A stretch of 64,000 nt of DNA from Argonema galeatum A003/A1 (GCF_023333595.1 NZ_JAIQZM010000024.1:7986-71985); one strand, 5' to 3'; counted from the stretch's first letter, positions 1 to 9,666 are shown. The notes: generated by a model not told the origin, from the letters alone. Made by a program: numbers and translations.

Positions 1-274
1 ATCTGCGTTCATCAGCGTTCATCCGTCTTCATCAGCGTTAAAAAATTAACCACCGATGAAAACAAAGAATTTGACGAGATCGCCCTGACACCAACAATGA
101 GTAAAGACATCATAATCCTTACACATAGGCCACCAAAAAAACTCACGTTCTTATTCTTATCTGCGTTCATCAGCGTTCATCCGTCTTCATCAGCGTTAAA
201 AAATTAACCACCGATGAAAACAAAGAATTTGACGAAATCGCCCTGACACCAACAATGAGTAAGGACATGATTAT
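1..274 (+). repeat. Two tandem copies of a ~160-bp MITE-like element upstream of rpoC1
   Basis: The first copy (1 to about 113) is cut by the window edge. The second (about 111-274) is complete and begins 158 bp later. Each holds ATCTGCGTTCATC-type direct repeats followed by TTAACCACCGATGAAAACA and GACGA-ATCGCC. The second copy has short imperfect inverted ends (AATCCTTAC at left, GTAAGGACAT at right). Diverged relatives lie at 2308-2630, 27583-27711, 28175-28360 (inverted) and 46208-46372. No gene is visible in this stretch; rpoB is presumably just upstream, outside the window. Confidence 0.75.
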
Positions 275-321
275 GACCAACAACCTCATAACAAACTCTT
301 CATCGCTCTTGGAGTGTAAAA

Positions 322-2193
322 ATGGCTAAACTAGAACAGCGCTTTGATTATGTAAAAATCGGTATCGCCTCACCAGAACGAATCCGTCATTGGGGAGAAA
401 GAACATTACCAAACGGGCAAGTAGTGGGCGAGGTGACCAAACCAGAAACAATAAATTACAGAACGCTCAAACCCGAAATGGACGGTCTTTTTTGCGAGCG
501 CATCTTCGGACCGGCAAAAGACTGGGAATGTCACTGCGGCAAATATAAGAGAGTCAGACATAGAGGCATAGTCTGCGAGCGCTGTGGAGTAGAAGTGACA
601 GAATCGAGAGTGCGCCGTCATCGCATGGGCTACATCAAACTTGCCGCCCCAGTCGCCCATGTCTGGTATCTGAAAGGCATCCCAAGTTACATCGCCATAT
701 TGCTGGATATGCCCCTGCGAGATGTGGAACAAATCGTCTATTTCAACGCTTATGTAGTATTGGAACCGGGCAATGCAGACAACCTGAGCTACAAACAGTT
801 GCTGACCGAAGACCAATGGATGGAGATAGAGGACCAACTCTATAGCGAAGATTCTCATCTATCGGGAATAGAGGTGGGGATTGGTGCAGAAGCCCTGCAA
901 ACTCTGTTGCAAAACATCAACCTGGAAGCAGAAGCAGAACAATTGCGGGAAGAAATCGCCACAGCGAAGGGACAGAAACGAGCGAAACTGATTAAGCGGC
1001 TGCGGGTGGTGGATAACTTCGTGGCGACAGGTTCCAAGGCAGAATGGATGGTGTTGACAGTCATCCCCGTCATCCCGCCAGACCTGCGACCGATGGTGCA
1101 GCTGGATGGGGGACGCTTCGCCACCAGCGATCTCAACGACCTTTATCGCCGGGTGATCAACCGGAACAATCGTTTGGCGAGATTGCAAGAGATATTGGCA
1201 CCAGAAATCATTGTCCGCAACGAGAAGAGAATGTTGCAGGAAGCAGTTGATGCGCTGATAGACAACGGACGGCGGGGACGGACAGTGGTGGGGGCAAATA
1301 ACCGGCCCCTGAAGTCCTTATCCGACATCATAGAAGGGAAACAGGGAAGATTTCGCCAAAACCTGTTGGGTAAGCGGGTGGATTATTCTGGGCGATCGGT
1401 CATAGTCGTCGGGCCAAAGCTGAAGATTCACCAATGCGGCTTGCCGAGAGAAATGGCGATCGAACTTTTTCAACCCTTCGTCATCCACAGATTGATTCGT
1501 CAGGGACTGGTCAACAACATCAAAGCCGCCAAAAAACTGATCCAGCGCAACGACCCCAGCGTCTGGGATGTCTTGGAAGAAGTGATCGAAGGACATCCGG
1601 TGATGCTGAACCGCGCCCCGACACTGCACAGACTTGGCATTCAGGCATTTGAGCCAATCTTGGTAGAAGGTCGCGCCATCCAGCTGCATCCCCTCGTCTG
1701 TCCCGCCTTCAACGCCGACTTCGACGGCGACCAAATGGCCGTTCACGTGCCGCTATCTCTGGAATCTCAAGCAGAAGCGCGGCTGCTGATGTTGGCATCC
1801 AACAACATTTTGTCACCGGCGACAGGGAGACCGATCGTCACCCCTTCTCAAGATATGGTTCTCGGTTGCTACTACCTCACCGCCGACAACCCCATCTTCA
1901 CCAACCTTCGATCGCGTTATATGGCTAATTTCGACGACGTAGTTTTGGCTTACGAACAGCGCAAATTGAACCTGCACGAATATGTCTGGGTGCGATATGA
2001 CGGGCCGATGGAAACCGACGAACCGGACACAGAACCTGTAGAAGTTCGGACAGAAGATGATGGCACAATTACCAAAATCTATAAGTTTCAGCGAGTGAGA
2101 GAAACTGCTGACGGCAAAGCAATTTCTCGGTACATCCGCACTACTGCGGGTCGGATTATCTACAACAAGGCTATTCAAGAAGTAGCGAGCTAA
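322..2193 (+). CDS. rpoC1: DNA-directed RNA polymerase subunit gamma (RpoC1)
   Basis: This is the N-terminal part of the beta-prime subunit, which in cyanobacteria and plastids is encoded separately from RpoC2. It carries the clamp zinc site (C70, C72, C85, C88 in CHCGKYKRV...CERC) and the catalytic Mg-binding loop NADFDGD at residues 464-470. At 623 aa it has the usual cyanobacterial length. The ATG at 322 follows GGAG nine bases upstream. It lies upstream of rpoC2 in the same direction and is presumably co-transcribed with it and with rpoB to the left. The 483-bp gap to rpoC2 is filled with repeats, which is long for this operon. Confidence 0.98.
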   Translation: MAKLEQRFDYVKIGIASPERIRHWGERTLPNGQVVGEVTKPETINYRTLKPEMDGLFCERIFGPAKDWECHCGKYKRVRHRGIVCERCGVEVTESRVRRHRMGYIKLAAPVAHVWYLKGIPSYIAILLDMPLRDVEQIVYFNAYVVLEPGNADNLSYKQLLTEDQWMEIEDQLYSEDSHLSGIEVGIGAEALQTLLQNINLEAEAEQLREEIATAKGQKRAKLIKRLRVVDNFVATGSKAEWMVLTVIPVIPPDLRPMVQLDGGRFATSDLNDLYRRVINRNNRLARLQEILAPEIIVRNEKRMLQEAVDALIDNGRRGRTVVGANNRPLKSLSDIIEGKQGRFRQNLLGKRVDYSGRSVIVVGPKLKIHQCGLPREMAIELFQPFVIHRLIRQGLVNNIKAAKKLIQRNDPSVWDVLEEVIEGHPVMLNRAPTLHRLGIQAFEPILVEGRAIQLHPLVCPAFNADFDGDQMAVHVPLSLESQAEARLLMLASNNILSPATGRPIVTPSQDMVLGCYYLTADNPIFTNLRSRYMANFDDVVLAYEQRKLNLHEYVWVRYDGPMETDEPDTEPVEVRTEDDGTITKIYKFQRVRETADGKAISRYIRTTAGRIIYNKAIQEVAS

Positions 2194-2676
2194 GTCATCA
2201 GTCATCAGTCATTGGTCATTAGTCATGGGTTTAAATCATCAAATCCAAAATCTAAAATCCAAAACATTCCTCAACTCTTTTGACCAATGACCAACAACCA
2301 AAAGCGTCATATCCAAAAACTTCAATTTCCCAAAAAAACTCATGTTCTTATTCTTATCAGCGTTTATCAGCGTTCATCCCTCTTCATCAGCGTTAAAAAA
2401 TAAACCATTGATGAAAACAAACAAATCGACGAAATCGCCCTAACACCAAAAACAAGCAGAGACACGCTCATCCAAAAACTTCAATTCCCCAAAAAAAACT
2501 CATGTTCTTATTCTTATCAGCGTTTATCAGCGTTCATCCCTCTTCATCAGCGTTAAAAAATCAACCATTGATGAAAACAAACAAATTAACGAAATCGCCC
2601 TGACACCAAAAACAAGCAGAGACACGATATGACCTCATTTACCTCTCCGTAACCAATAACTAAGGACTAAAAGCTA
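2194..2676 (+). repeat. rpoC1-rpoC2 spacer with two tandem MITE-like copies
   Basis: About 483 bp separate the two polymerase genes. Two tandem copies with a 160-bp period (about 2308-2470 and 2466-2630) each contain CATGTTCTTATTCTTATCAG, TCATCAGCGTT direct repeats, and AACCATTGATGAAAACAAAC. They are closer to each other than to the pair upstream of rpoC1. A short stretch of ATCCAAAATCTAAAATCC heptamer repeat (about 2238-2265) precedes them. AAGGA before the rpoC2 ATG is the likely ribosome-binding site. Confidence 0.75.
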
Positions 2677-5600
2677 ATGACAGAAGATTTGGTATTTCGC
2701 AATCGCATTGTGGATAAAGCTCAGCTGAAGCGTCTGATGGAGTGGTCCTTCACCCATCTGGGAACTGCTCGCACCGCCCAAATGGCAGACAAGCTGAAAG
2801 AGCTTGGTTTTCGCTACGCCACCAGGGCCGGGGTATCCATCTCTGTGGACGACTTGCAGGTGCCGGAGAGCAAAGTCCGGCTGCTGGAAGAAGCAGAGGA
2901 AGAGATTCGCCTGACAGAACAGCGCTATACGCGGGGAGAGATCACGGAAGTGGAGCGCTTCCAAAAAGTGATCGATACCTGGAACAGCACGAGCGAATTG
3001 CTCAAAGAAGAGTGCGTGAGGAACTTCAAGAAAAACAATCCCCTCAATTCCGTCTACATGATGGCTTTTTCTGGGGCGCGGGGGAATATTTCGCAGGTGC
3101 GCCAATTGGTTGGGATGCGGGGATTGATGGCAGACCCCCAAGGGGAAATCATCGACTTGCCCATCAAGACTAATTTTCGGGAAGGTTTGACAGTAACGGA
3201 ATATATTATTTCGTCTTATGGGGCTCGAAAGGGGTTAGTGGATACCGCACTGAGAACAGCGGATTCGGGATATTTGACCAGAAGGTTAGTAGACGTATCG
3301 CAGGATGTGATTATCCGCGAGTTCGATTGCGGGACGACGCGGGGCGTGACGATGCGGAGCATGACAGATGGCGATCGCATCCTTATCCCCCTGAAAGACC
3401 GGCTCATGGGTCGGGTGCTGGCCCAAGATGTGTTGCATCCTGCCACAAAGATAGTGATGGCGACCCGCAACCAACCTATTGATACCGAACTGGTGGAAAG
3501 AATTGCAGCGGCGAAAGTAGAGGAAGTGATATTGCGATCGCCCCTAACATGCGTTGCCGCCCGCAGCGTCTGTCAATACTGCTACGGTTGGAGTCTCGCC
3601 CACGCCTCAATGGTGGATCTGGGCGAAGCAGTGGGCATCATCGCCGCACAATCTATTGGCGAACCGGGCACCCAGCTCACCATGAGAACTTTTCACACCG
3701 GCGGCGTCTTCACCGGCGAAATGGCTCGTCAGGTACGCGCCACCGCAGCAGGAGTTGTCCACTACGCCAACGGCCTACGAACCAGACCATTCCGAACTCG
3801 CCACGGAGAAGAAGCGCAGGTGGCGGAAACGAACGGAGATCTGGCAATAGTGCCGGAAGATAGTAAGCAAAAACCCAAGAACGCCCTGTTTACCATCCCC
3901 ATCATTCAAGGCTCCATCATCTTAGTGCCCGATCGAGCCACAGTCCTCTCCAACCAAATCCTCGCCGAAATCCCCATCACTGGGCGCAACGTCCGCCGCG
4001 CCACCGAGAAAGCAGTGAAGGATGTGGCTTCCGACTTGGCCGGAGAAGTGAAATTTGCAGACTTGTTGCCAGAGGAAAAGACCGATCGCCAAGGCAACAC
4101 AACCCGCATCGCCGGACGCGGTGGCTTAGTCTGGATATTGAGCGGCGAAGTCTATAACCTGCCCCCAGGCGCTGAACCCACCGTGAAAAATGGCGATAAA
4201 GTGCAGCCCGCCAGCGTATTGGCAGAAACCAAGCTGATCTCCGAACACGGAGGTTCCGTTCGTCTCCCCCAAGAAAACAGAGGTTCATCACAGGGACGAG
4301 AAATTGAAATTATTACAGCTTCCGTTTTGCTGGATACCGCCAAAGTTCGGGTGGAAAGTTATCAAGGTCGCGATCATTATTTGATTGAGACAGTGAATGG
4401 AGAAGCTTTTTCTCTGAAGGCTACTCCGGGAACTAAAGTTCAAAATAATCAAGTTGTGGCTGAGTTGATTGACTCCAGCTATCGCACTCAAACCGGTGGC
4501 ATCATCAAATATGCCGGAGTTGATGTTGCCAAACGGGGTAAAGCAAAGCAAGGTTACGAAGTAATCAAAGGTGGCACCCTTCTGTGGATACCTGAAGAAA
4601 CTCACGAAGTAAACAAAGATATCTCCTTACTTTTGGTAGAGGACGGTCAATTTGTCGAAGCCGGAACCGAAGTAGTGAAAGATATCTTTTGCAGCGTCAG
4701 CGGCGTCGTGGAAGTTGTCCAGAAAAACGATATCCTGCGGGAAATAACAATCAAACCCGGCGACCTGCATATGGTCGAAGACCCAACAGAGGTTATCGCC
4801 CAAACCGCCACAGTCGTCAATCCGGGACAAGAAGTTATGCCGGGATTAGCAGCAACCGAACTTCGCTATGCCGAATATGTAGAAACTCCCGAAGGACCCG
4901 CCCTGCTTTTGCGACCGATCGTCGAATATGCCATCCCCGATCGACCCTCAGTTCCCACACAAAGAGGCAGCCGCGACAGTGAATTCCTCTCTGCCCTAAC
5001 TGGTCTCGAATTGCGGGCCGTGCAGCGTTTGCCCTACAAAGATGGAGAGCGCGTGAAATCCGTTGAGGGTTTGGAATTGCTCCGAACTCAGTTGGTTTTG
5101 GAGATTGGCAAAGACGCTCCCCAGTTGGCCGCTGATATTGAGTTGGTATCCGATGAAGAAGATTCCCAGATATGGCGGCTGCAACTCGTCATCTTGGAAT
5201 CCTTAGTTATTCGTCGGGATGTAGCCGCAGACGCAACCCAAGGCAGCACCCATACTCGATTATTAGTGCGCGATGGAGAAAGGATTCCCGCAGGAGCCGT
5301 AGTCGCTCGGACGGAAATCCAATGCAAAGAAGCCGGGGAAGTACGGGGCATCCGAGAAGGATCTGAAGCCATTCGCCGGATATTGGTAGTGCGGGATGCA
5401 GATACTCTGGCTGTAAGCACCAAAGGTCAAAAGCCGACCGTCTCTCTTGGCGACCTGCTCATAGCGGGAGCCACCATCTGCCAAACAGTAGATTCCAACT
5501 CAACCGCCAATACATCTATTCGCACCGAAGAATCTGGGCAAGTAGTAGAAATCAACAATGAGTACCTTATATTGCGAATCGCTCGCCCTTACCGCGTATC

Positions 5601-6786
5601 CAACGGCGCAGTTCTCCATATCGACGACGGGGATTTAGTACAGCGGGGCGACAACTTAGTACTGCTCGTCTTTGAACGCACTAAAACGGGCGATATTATC
5701 CAAGGTTTGCCCCGGATTGAAGAATTGTTAGAAGCTCGCAAACCGAAGGAAGCCTGCATCCTAGCTCGTCGTCCCAGCACCATCCAAATGGTCTACGGAG
5801 ATGATGACCCCGATGAAATCAAGGCCCTGGAAGAAGATGGTACGATCGCGGAATACCCCCTCGGTCCGGGTCAAAACCTAATTGTCTCGGACGGTCAAGA
5901 GGTGAAGGTGGGAGAACCTCTGACAGACGGTCCCTCCAATCCTCACGAAATTCTGGAGATTTTCTTCGATTTCAACCGAGAACGAATGGGAATCTACGAA
6001 GCCGCTTTGACGAGTCTGCGGGCTACTCAAACTTTCCTTGTCAATGAGGTTCAATCCGTCTACCAGTCTCAAGGAATTGATATCTCTGACAAGCATATCG
6101 AAGTTATTGTCCGTCAGATGACTTCCAAAGTACGCATAGACGATGGCGGTGACACGACTATGCTTCCAGGAGAATTGGTGGAACTTCGCCAAGTTGAGCA
6201 AGTTAATGAGGCTATGTCTATTACTGGTGGAGCTCCTGCCGAATATACGCCTGTTCTGCTGGGGATTACAAAGGCATCTCTCAATACAGATAGCTTTATC
6301 TCAGCCGCCAGTTTCCAAGAAACTACGCGGGTGCTGACTGAGGCGGCTATAGAAGGTAAATCCGACTGGTTGCGCGGCTTGAAAGAAAACGTAATCATCG
6401 GGCGCTTGATTCCAGCAGGAACTGGTTTCAATGCCTACGAGGAGATGAATTCTCCAGACATAGATTTGGCTTACGAAACTGCGGTCTTAGACGATGAGCC
6501 GGGGGAGGTGGTTCTAGATGACCGAACTGCTCGCGCATACCGGGTGGAATCAGGGTTGGACAGTATTTGGCACCAATCCGATCTAAGTTCTGCTCCTCTT
6601 GCTCCTAATGCGGCGGGAGATGGGGTGGCTGATGGATATGGGTCGCGCTCTAGCTCTAACAATTCAGGAAGTTACAACAATCGCCCCAACTCCAATTTTC
6701 CTTCTTCTATCCTCGAAGATGATGAACTGATTGATGATGAATTGATTGATGACGACGAGGAGGACGACGAAGACGATATCGAGTAA
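2677..6786 (+). CDS. rpoC2: DNA-directed RNA polymerase subunit beta-prime (RpoC2)
   Basis: This is the C-terminal part of the split beta-prime subunit: bridge helix and trigger loop, interrupted by the very large cyanobacterial insertion (SI3). Early motifs include MMAFSGARGNISQVRQL (near residue 130) and the trigger-loop region IIAAQSIGEPGTQLTMRTFH (near residue 320). The SI3 repeats span roughly residues 340-970, and the conserved C-terminal part resumes around LPRIEELLEARKP. The last 20 or so residues are almost all Asp/Glu, a hydrophilic tail after a Ser/Asn-rich stretch that looks disordered. The length of 1369 aa is normal for filamentous species. It is preceded by rpoC1 and converges on the hhoA-type gene. 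Confidence 0.98.
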   Translation: MTEDLVFRNRIVDKAQLKRLMEWSFTHLGTARTAQMADKLKELGFRYATRAGVSISVDDLQVPESKVRLLEEAEEEIRLTEQRYTRGEITEVERFQKVIDTWNSTSELLKEECVRNFKKNNPLNSVYMMAFSGARGNISQVRQLVGMRGLMADPQGEIIDLPIKTNFREGLTVTEYIISSYGARKGLVDTALRTADSGYLTRRLVDVSQDVIIREFDCGTTRGVTMRSMTDGDRILIPLKDRLMGRVLAQDVLHPATKIVMATRNQPIDTELVERIAAAKVEEVILRSPLTCVAARSVCQYCYGWSLAHASMVDLGEAVGIIAAQSIGEPGTQLTMRTFHTGGVFTGEMARQVRATAAGVVHYANGLRTRPFRTRHGEEAQVAETNGDLAIVPEDSKQKPKNALFTIPIIQGSIILVPDRATVLSNQILAEIPITGRNVRRATEKAVKDVASDLAGEVKFADLLPEEKTDRQGNTTRIAGRGGLVWILSGEVYNLPPGAEPTVKNGDKVQPASVLAETKLISEHGGSVRLPQENRGSSQGREIEIITASVLLDTAKVRVESYQGRDHYLIETVNGEAFSLKATPGTKVQNNQVVAELIDSSYRTQTGGIIKYAGVDVAKRGKAKQGYEVIKGGTLLWIPEETHEVNKDISLLLVEDGQFVEAGTEVVKDIFCSVSGVVEVVQKNDILREITIKPGDLHMVEDPTEVIAQTATVVNPGQEVMPGLAATELRYAEYVETPEGPALLLRPIVEYAIPDRPSVPTQRGSRDSEFLSALTGLELRAVQRLPYKDGERVKSVEGLELLRTQLVLEIGKDAPQLAADIELVSDEEDSQIWRLQLVILESLVIRRDVAADATQGSTHTRLLVRDGERIPAGAVVARTEIQCKEAGEVRGIREGSEAIRRILVVRDADTLAVSTKGQKPTVSLGDLLIAGATICQTVDSNSTANTSIRTEESGQVVEINNEYLILRIARPYRVSNGAVLHIDDGDLVQRGDNLVLLVFERTKTGDIIQGLPRIEELLEARKPKEACILARRPSTIQMVYGDDDPDEIKALEEDGTIAEYPLGPGQNLIVSDGQEVKVGEPLTDGPSNPHEILEIFFDFNRERMGIYEAALTSLRATQTFLVNEVQSVYQSQGIDISDKHIEVIVRQMTSKVRIDDGGDTTMLPGELVELRQVEQVNEAMSITGGAPAEYTPVLLGITKASLNTDSFISAASFQETTRVLTEAAIEGKSDWLRGLKENVIIGRLIPAGTGFNAYEEMNSPDIDLAYETAVLDDEPGEVVLDDRTARAYRVESGLDSIWHQSDLSSAPLAPNAAGDGVADGYGSRSSSNNSGSYNNRPNSNFPSSILEDDELIDDELIDDDEEDDEDDIE

Positions 6787-6789
6787 GTC

Positions 6790-6903
6790 AGGAATTTTGG
6801 ATTTTGGATTTTGGATTTTGGATTGGTAAATCTCACCTGCCCCTCTTCCCCCTAGCCCCTAGAAAACTCAAAATCCAAAATCTAAAATCTAAAATCTAAA
6901 ATT
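6790..6903. repeat. Heptamer tandem repeats in two opposite orientations (TTTTGGA / AAATCTA)
   Basis: The gap between the convergent rpoC2 and hhoA-type genes begins with TTTTGGATTTTGGATTTTGG and ends with AAATCCAAAATCTAAAATC. The two halves can pair, so the transcript could form a long hairpin and act as a bidirectional terminator. The same degenerate heptamer family recurs at about 2238-2265, 16865-16890, 17032-17055, 34595-34675, 37830-37880 and 48778-48845. Confidence 0.7.
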
Positions 6904-6904
6904 C

Positions 6905-8101
6905 TTACATCTCTCCTGTCTTCACCTGAATCTGCTTAATTTCACCCGCCCGCCAGACAGAAGCGGTTAATACTTTGCCTACACGAGAAGATTCAACAAT
7001 ATTTTGCAAAGCTGTAGCTGTAGTAACGGGAGTGCCGTCAATTTCAACTACGGTATCTCCCTTCTTAAGACCCGAAGCAGCAGCAGGAGAATTAGGCACA
7101 ACTCTTACGATCAACACCCCTTGAATTTCTGGAACTGTAATAGTAGAATTAGGGTCTTTGTTATTCTCCTTGGCTAATTCTGGGGTTAAGGTAAGCATTT
7201 GAATCCCCACATAAGGATGAGCAATATGAACGCCGCGTGCTAAGGCTAGAGCAATATCCTTCGCTTTGTCTATAGGAATAGCAAAGCCAATACCCATCGC
7301 ACCAGCACGAATAGCTGTGTTAATGCCAATCACTTCCCCGTCTTCATTTAAAAGCGGCCCACCGGAATTACCGGGATTGATAGCTGCATCAGTTTGAATG
7401 AAGTCTAGTCGCTTATCTGGAATGCCGACTTCTGTAGAAGAACGATGCAGCGTGCTGACGATGCCAAGGGTGACGGTGTTGTCGAGTCCCAAGGGGTTGC
7501 CAACTGCTATAGCCCAATCTCCCACCTGCACCTGGGCTGAATCTCCCAGGGTTGCTACAGGTAAATCTGAAGAGGTATCAATTTTTACTACAGCCAAATC
7601 TGTTATTTCATCAGCGCCCCGGACTTGCCCTTCAAATGTACGTCCATCCTTCAATGTCACGGTGACTTTATCGGCTTTGTCAACAACATGAGCATTGGTG
7701 AGAATAATTCCACTTTTATCGATGATAAAGCCCGAACCCTGACCCCGCAGTAACTCTTGCTGCGGGCTACGCTGCATATAATCTTCTCCAAAAAAACGCC
7801 GGAAAAATGGATCGTCAAAAAACGGATCGATGCGTCGGGTAACCGTGCGTTCTATATCAATTCTGACAACTGCTCCACCAACCCGATTCACCGCTGCTGT
7901 CACAAAACTGGTGCTGTGCCTTGTGTTTGTAAGCTGTGCCACATTGCTGGGCTGCGGTAGCGTTGGGGCATTCGCGTTGGGGGGGCTTGCAAGAGATGGC
8001 GACACTCCTAGTATGCCCAAGATCAGAAGTGCCCCCAGAAGGCTGGCAAGTCCATAACGACAAATTTGACCCAGGAGGAGATAAAATTTCTCAATTCGCA
8101 T
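6905..8101 (-). CDS. HtrA/Deg-family trypsin-like serine protease with PDZ domain (HhoA type)
   Basis: A periplasmic or lumenal quality-control protease. Residues 15-40 form an N-terminal hydrophobic segment ending in SLASP, consistent with a signal peptide or anchor. The protease domain (about 65-285) shows the full triad: H138 in TNAHVV, D168 in TDLAVV and S246 in GNSGGPL. One PDZ domain follows (about 295-395, with GVLIVRVVPNSPAAASGLKKGD). One PDZ and 398 aa match cyanobacterial HhoA/HhoB/HtrA; which of the three cannot be decided from this window. It is monocistronic, converging with rpoC2 and divergent from the CsoR-type regulator. Confidence 0.95.
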   Translation of the reverse strand: MRIEKFYLLLGQICRYGLASLLGALLILGILGVSPSLASPPNANAPTLPQPSNVAQLTNTRHSTSFVTAAVNRVGGAVVRIDIERTVTRRIDPFFDDPFFRRFFGEDYMQRSPQQELLRGQGSGFIIDKSGIILTNAHVVDKADKVTVTLKDGRTFEGQVRGADEITDLAVVKIDTSSDLPVATLGDSAQVQVGDWAIAVGNPLGLDNTVTLGIVSTLHRSSTEVGIPDKRLDFIQTDAAINPGNSGGPLLNEDGEVIGINTAIRAGAMGIGFAIPIDKAKDIALALARGVHIAHPYVGIQMLTLTPELAKENNKDPNSTITVPEIQGVLIVRVVPNSPAAASGLKKGDTVVEIDGTPVTTATALQNIVESSRVGKVLTASVWRAGEIKQIQVKTGEM

Positions 8102-8304
8102 AGCTTGATTTTTAGGCTCCGATGTGATAGATAAATTTTTGGTGTTTGTGGCGATGATTATTTCTAAAACTATTTTTACAGTTCAGGTGCGATCTGTGGA
8201 ACAAATCTAAATCTTACCCAGAACCCTGCTGGAATTGGGCAGTAAACAATATCTTCTACTTTGTAGGTTAGGATCTTTAGTACGACTGTTCTATGGCTTG
8301 CTGA

Positions 8305-8694
8305 ATGATTGGATCTAAAGACGAAATTTTATTTACCTCCGACAAAAATGAACATTCTGGCTCTAGCGACGATCGCCATATCCACGCCGATCGTTCTCAT
8401 GGGGAAGGGAGTCCCCATCCGCACGTTCACTCTGAAGAATCCCTGCGCCGGATTGTCAACCGTCTATCTCGGATAGAAGGTCATATCCGGGGCATTAAGT
8501 CAATGGTACAGGAGAGTCGTGCCTGTCCTGATGTGCTGGTACAGATTGCCGCAGTTCGGGGTGCGTTGGATCGAGTGGCGAGAATGATTTTAGACGAACA
8601 TTTAACTGAATGTATCGCCCGCGCTGCAAAAGAAGGCAATATCGAAGTGGAAATTGAAGAGTTAAAGGCAGCTTTGGATCGATTTTTGCCTTAA
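8305..8694 (+). CDS. CsoR/RcnR-family metal-sensing repressor, InrS-like
   Basis: A small all-helical DNA-binding metal sensor (129 aa). The conserved core starts at EESLRRIVNRLSRIEGHIRG and carries the family ligand pattern C74, H99, C103, with the same 25/29 spacing as CsoR. The 40-residue N-terminal extension is rich in His (HIHADRSHGEGSPHPHVH), which resembles the cyanobacterial nickel sensor InrS more than copper CsoR. No efflux pump gene is adjacent, so the target and metal are inferred. It is divergent from the HhoA-type protease and followed by a good terminator. Confidence 0.85.
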   Translation: MIGSKDEILFTSDKNEHSGSSDDRHIHADRSHGEGSPHPHVHSEESLRRIVNRLSRIEGHIRGIKSMVQESRACPDVLVQIAAVRGALDRVARMILDEHLTECIARAAKEGNIEVEIEELKAALDRFLP

Positions 8695-8726
8695 CTATTA
8701 GTCATCGGTCATTGGTCAAGGAACTC

Positions 8727-8764
8727 AGAAACCCAGTGAGAGCAGGAGTTACCGGGTTTCTTTA
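8727..8764 (+). terminator. Rho-independent terminator after the CsoR-type gene
   Basis: AGAAACCC and GGGTTTCT form an 8-bp stem with a 19-nt loop, followed by TTTA. It lies 33 bp after the stop codon. The GAAACCC/GGGTTTC motif also occurs at about 15430-15470, so it may be one of the dispersed cyanobacterial hairpins. Confidence 0.6.
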
Positions 8765-8864
8765 GCTATGCGATCGCACCAACACCCCAAAATTCTTTTC
8801 TTATTATCCCGATCCTTATAGCCGCTGTTAGAAAAGGAGAAATATAGATGCACCCTGATATTTC

Positions 8865-8897
8865 AACCCCCCGCCTCACAAAGGTTGGGGGTTTTTT
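8865..8897 (+). terminator. Second GC-rich hairpin with T-run on the plus strand
   Basis: AACCCCC pairs with GGGGGTT, and TTTTTT overlaps the end of the stem. It sits inside a 36-codon ORF (ATG 8848, stop at 8958) that has AAGGAG eight bases before its ATG. This is either a plain terminator or a short leader-like unit; I cannot tell which. Confidence 0.5.
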
Positions 8898-8940
8898 GTT
8901 ACCAAGTGCCAAAGGGTCGGTTCTTTCGGGTCAAATGCTC

Positions 8941-9666
8941 TCACCCAGATGCTCTTAATTCTTCTTGCAGCATCTGCTGATAAATCTTTGGTAACTTTTT
9001 AGACATCGAATTAGTTTCGATTCCATATCCCAGACTCGTCCAAGTGCTAGAAAGCAGCCGCAACACCTCTTTCAACTTTCCCTGACGCAGCTGCTTGGAA
9101 ATATCAGATCCCCAGACTTGGCGATCGCTCAACCAACCATAAACCACCGCATCCTGATACTCCGGCTCAAAACTGTAGCTAGTCCACAACAAAAACCGCG
9201 ACGGCTTAGGATGATAACGCCTAGCCTTCTTTATCCAAGTTCGATTCAACATTTGATATCGTCCAGCCGCCGTCGAACAATTTCCCTTATTAGGCCCGGT
9301 AACAATTGTGACGCACCGCTCAGGATGATGGCTGAGGTCGCCGACCTGTTCCCCTCCGTAAATCACCGCATAAGGTTCTAGCACATTCGACTCACTCGCC
9401 GAGATGGTTCGCATCAAAGCGCGAATATAAGGGTCACCCCCTTTCATCACCAGCGGTATTGTGCCATATAAGCCCCTAGTCAAGTCAAGCTGCCTTTGCC
9501 GCTCTTGAAAAGAAGACCAAATTAGCAGGAAGAACATCAACGCAAAAGCAGCAGTACTACCGGCAAGGAGACGCCTTAAGGCTAAAGGGGGCAATTTTTG
9601 TGATGGAATCTTCCGCCGTGGCGATGAGCCTGACGGGATAGGCTGACGCGATCGCACTCGACCCAT
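8941..9666 (-). CDS. Membrane-anchored GH104-type lytic transglycosylase (phage lambda endolysin-like)
   Basis: A predicted peptidoglycan-cleaving enzyme of about 241 aa. One hydrophobic segment near residues 35-52 anchors it. The rest follows phage lambda R endolysin: SASESN with the likely catalytic Glu at about residue 92, then VIYGGEQVGDLSHHP, STAAGRYQMLNRTW, FEPEYQDAV and SSTWTSLGYG. The start at 9666 is chosen because GAGGAG lies eight bases upstream; the longer reading frame to 9858 would overlap the SDR gene. It is 31 bp downstream of that gene on the same strand, so the two are probably one operon. The family call rests on motif recall, not a search. Confidence 0.8.
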   Translation of the reverse strand: MGRVRSRQPIPSGSSPRRKIPSQKLPPLALRRLLAGSTAAFALMFFLLIWSSFQERQRQLDLTRGLYGTIPLVMKGGDPYIRALMRTISASESNVLEPYAVIYGGEQVGDLSHHPERCVTIVTGPNKGNCSTAAGRYQMLNRTWIKKARRYHPKPSRFLLWTSYSFEPEYQDAVVYGWLSDRQVWGSDISKQLRQGKLKEVLRLLSSTWTSLGYGIETNSMSKKLPKIYQQMLQEELRASG

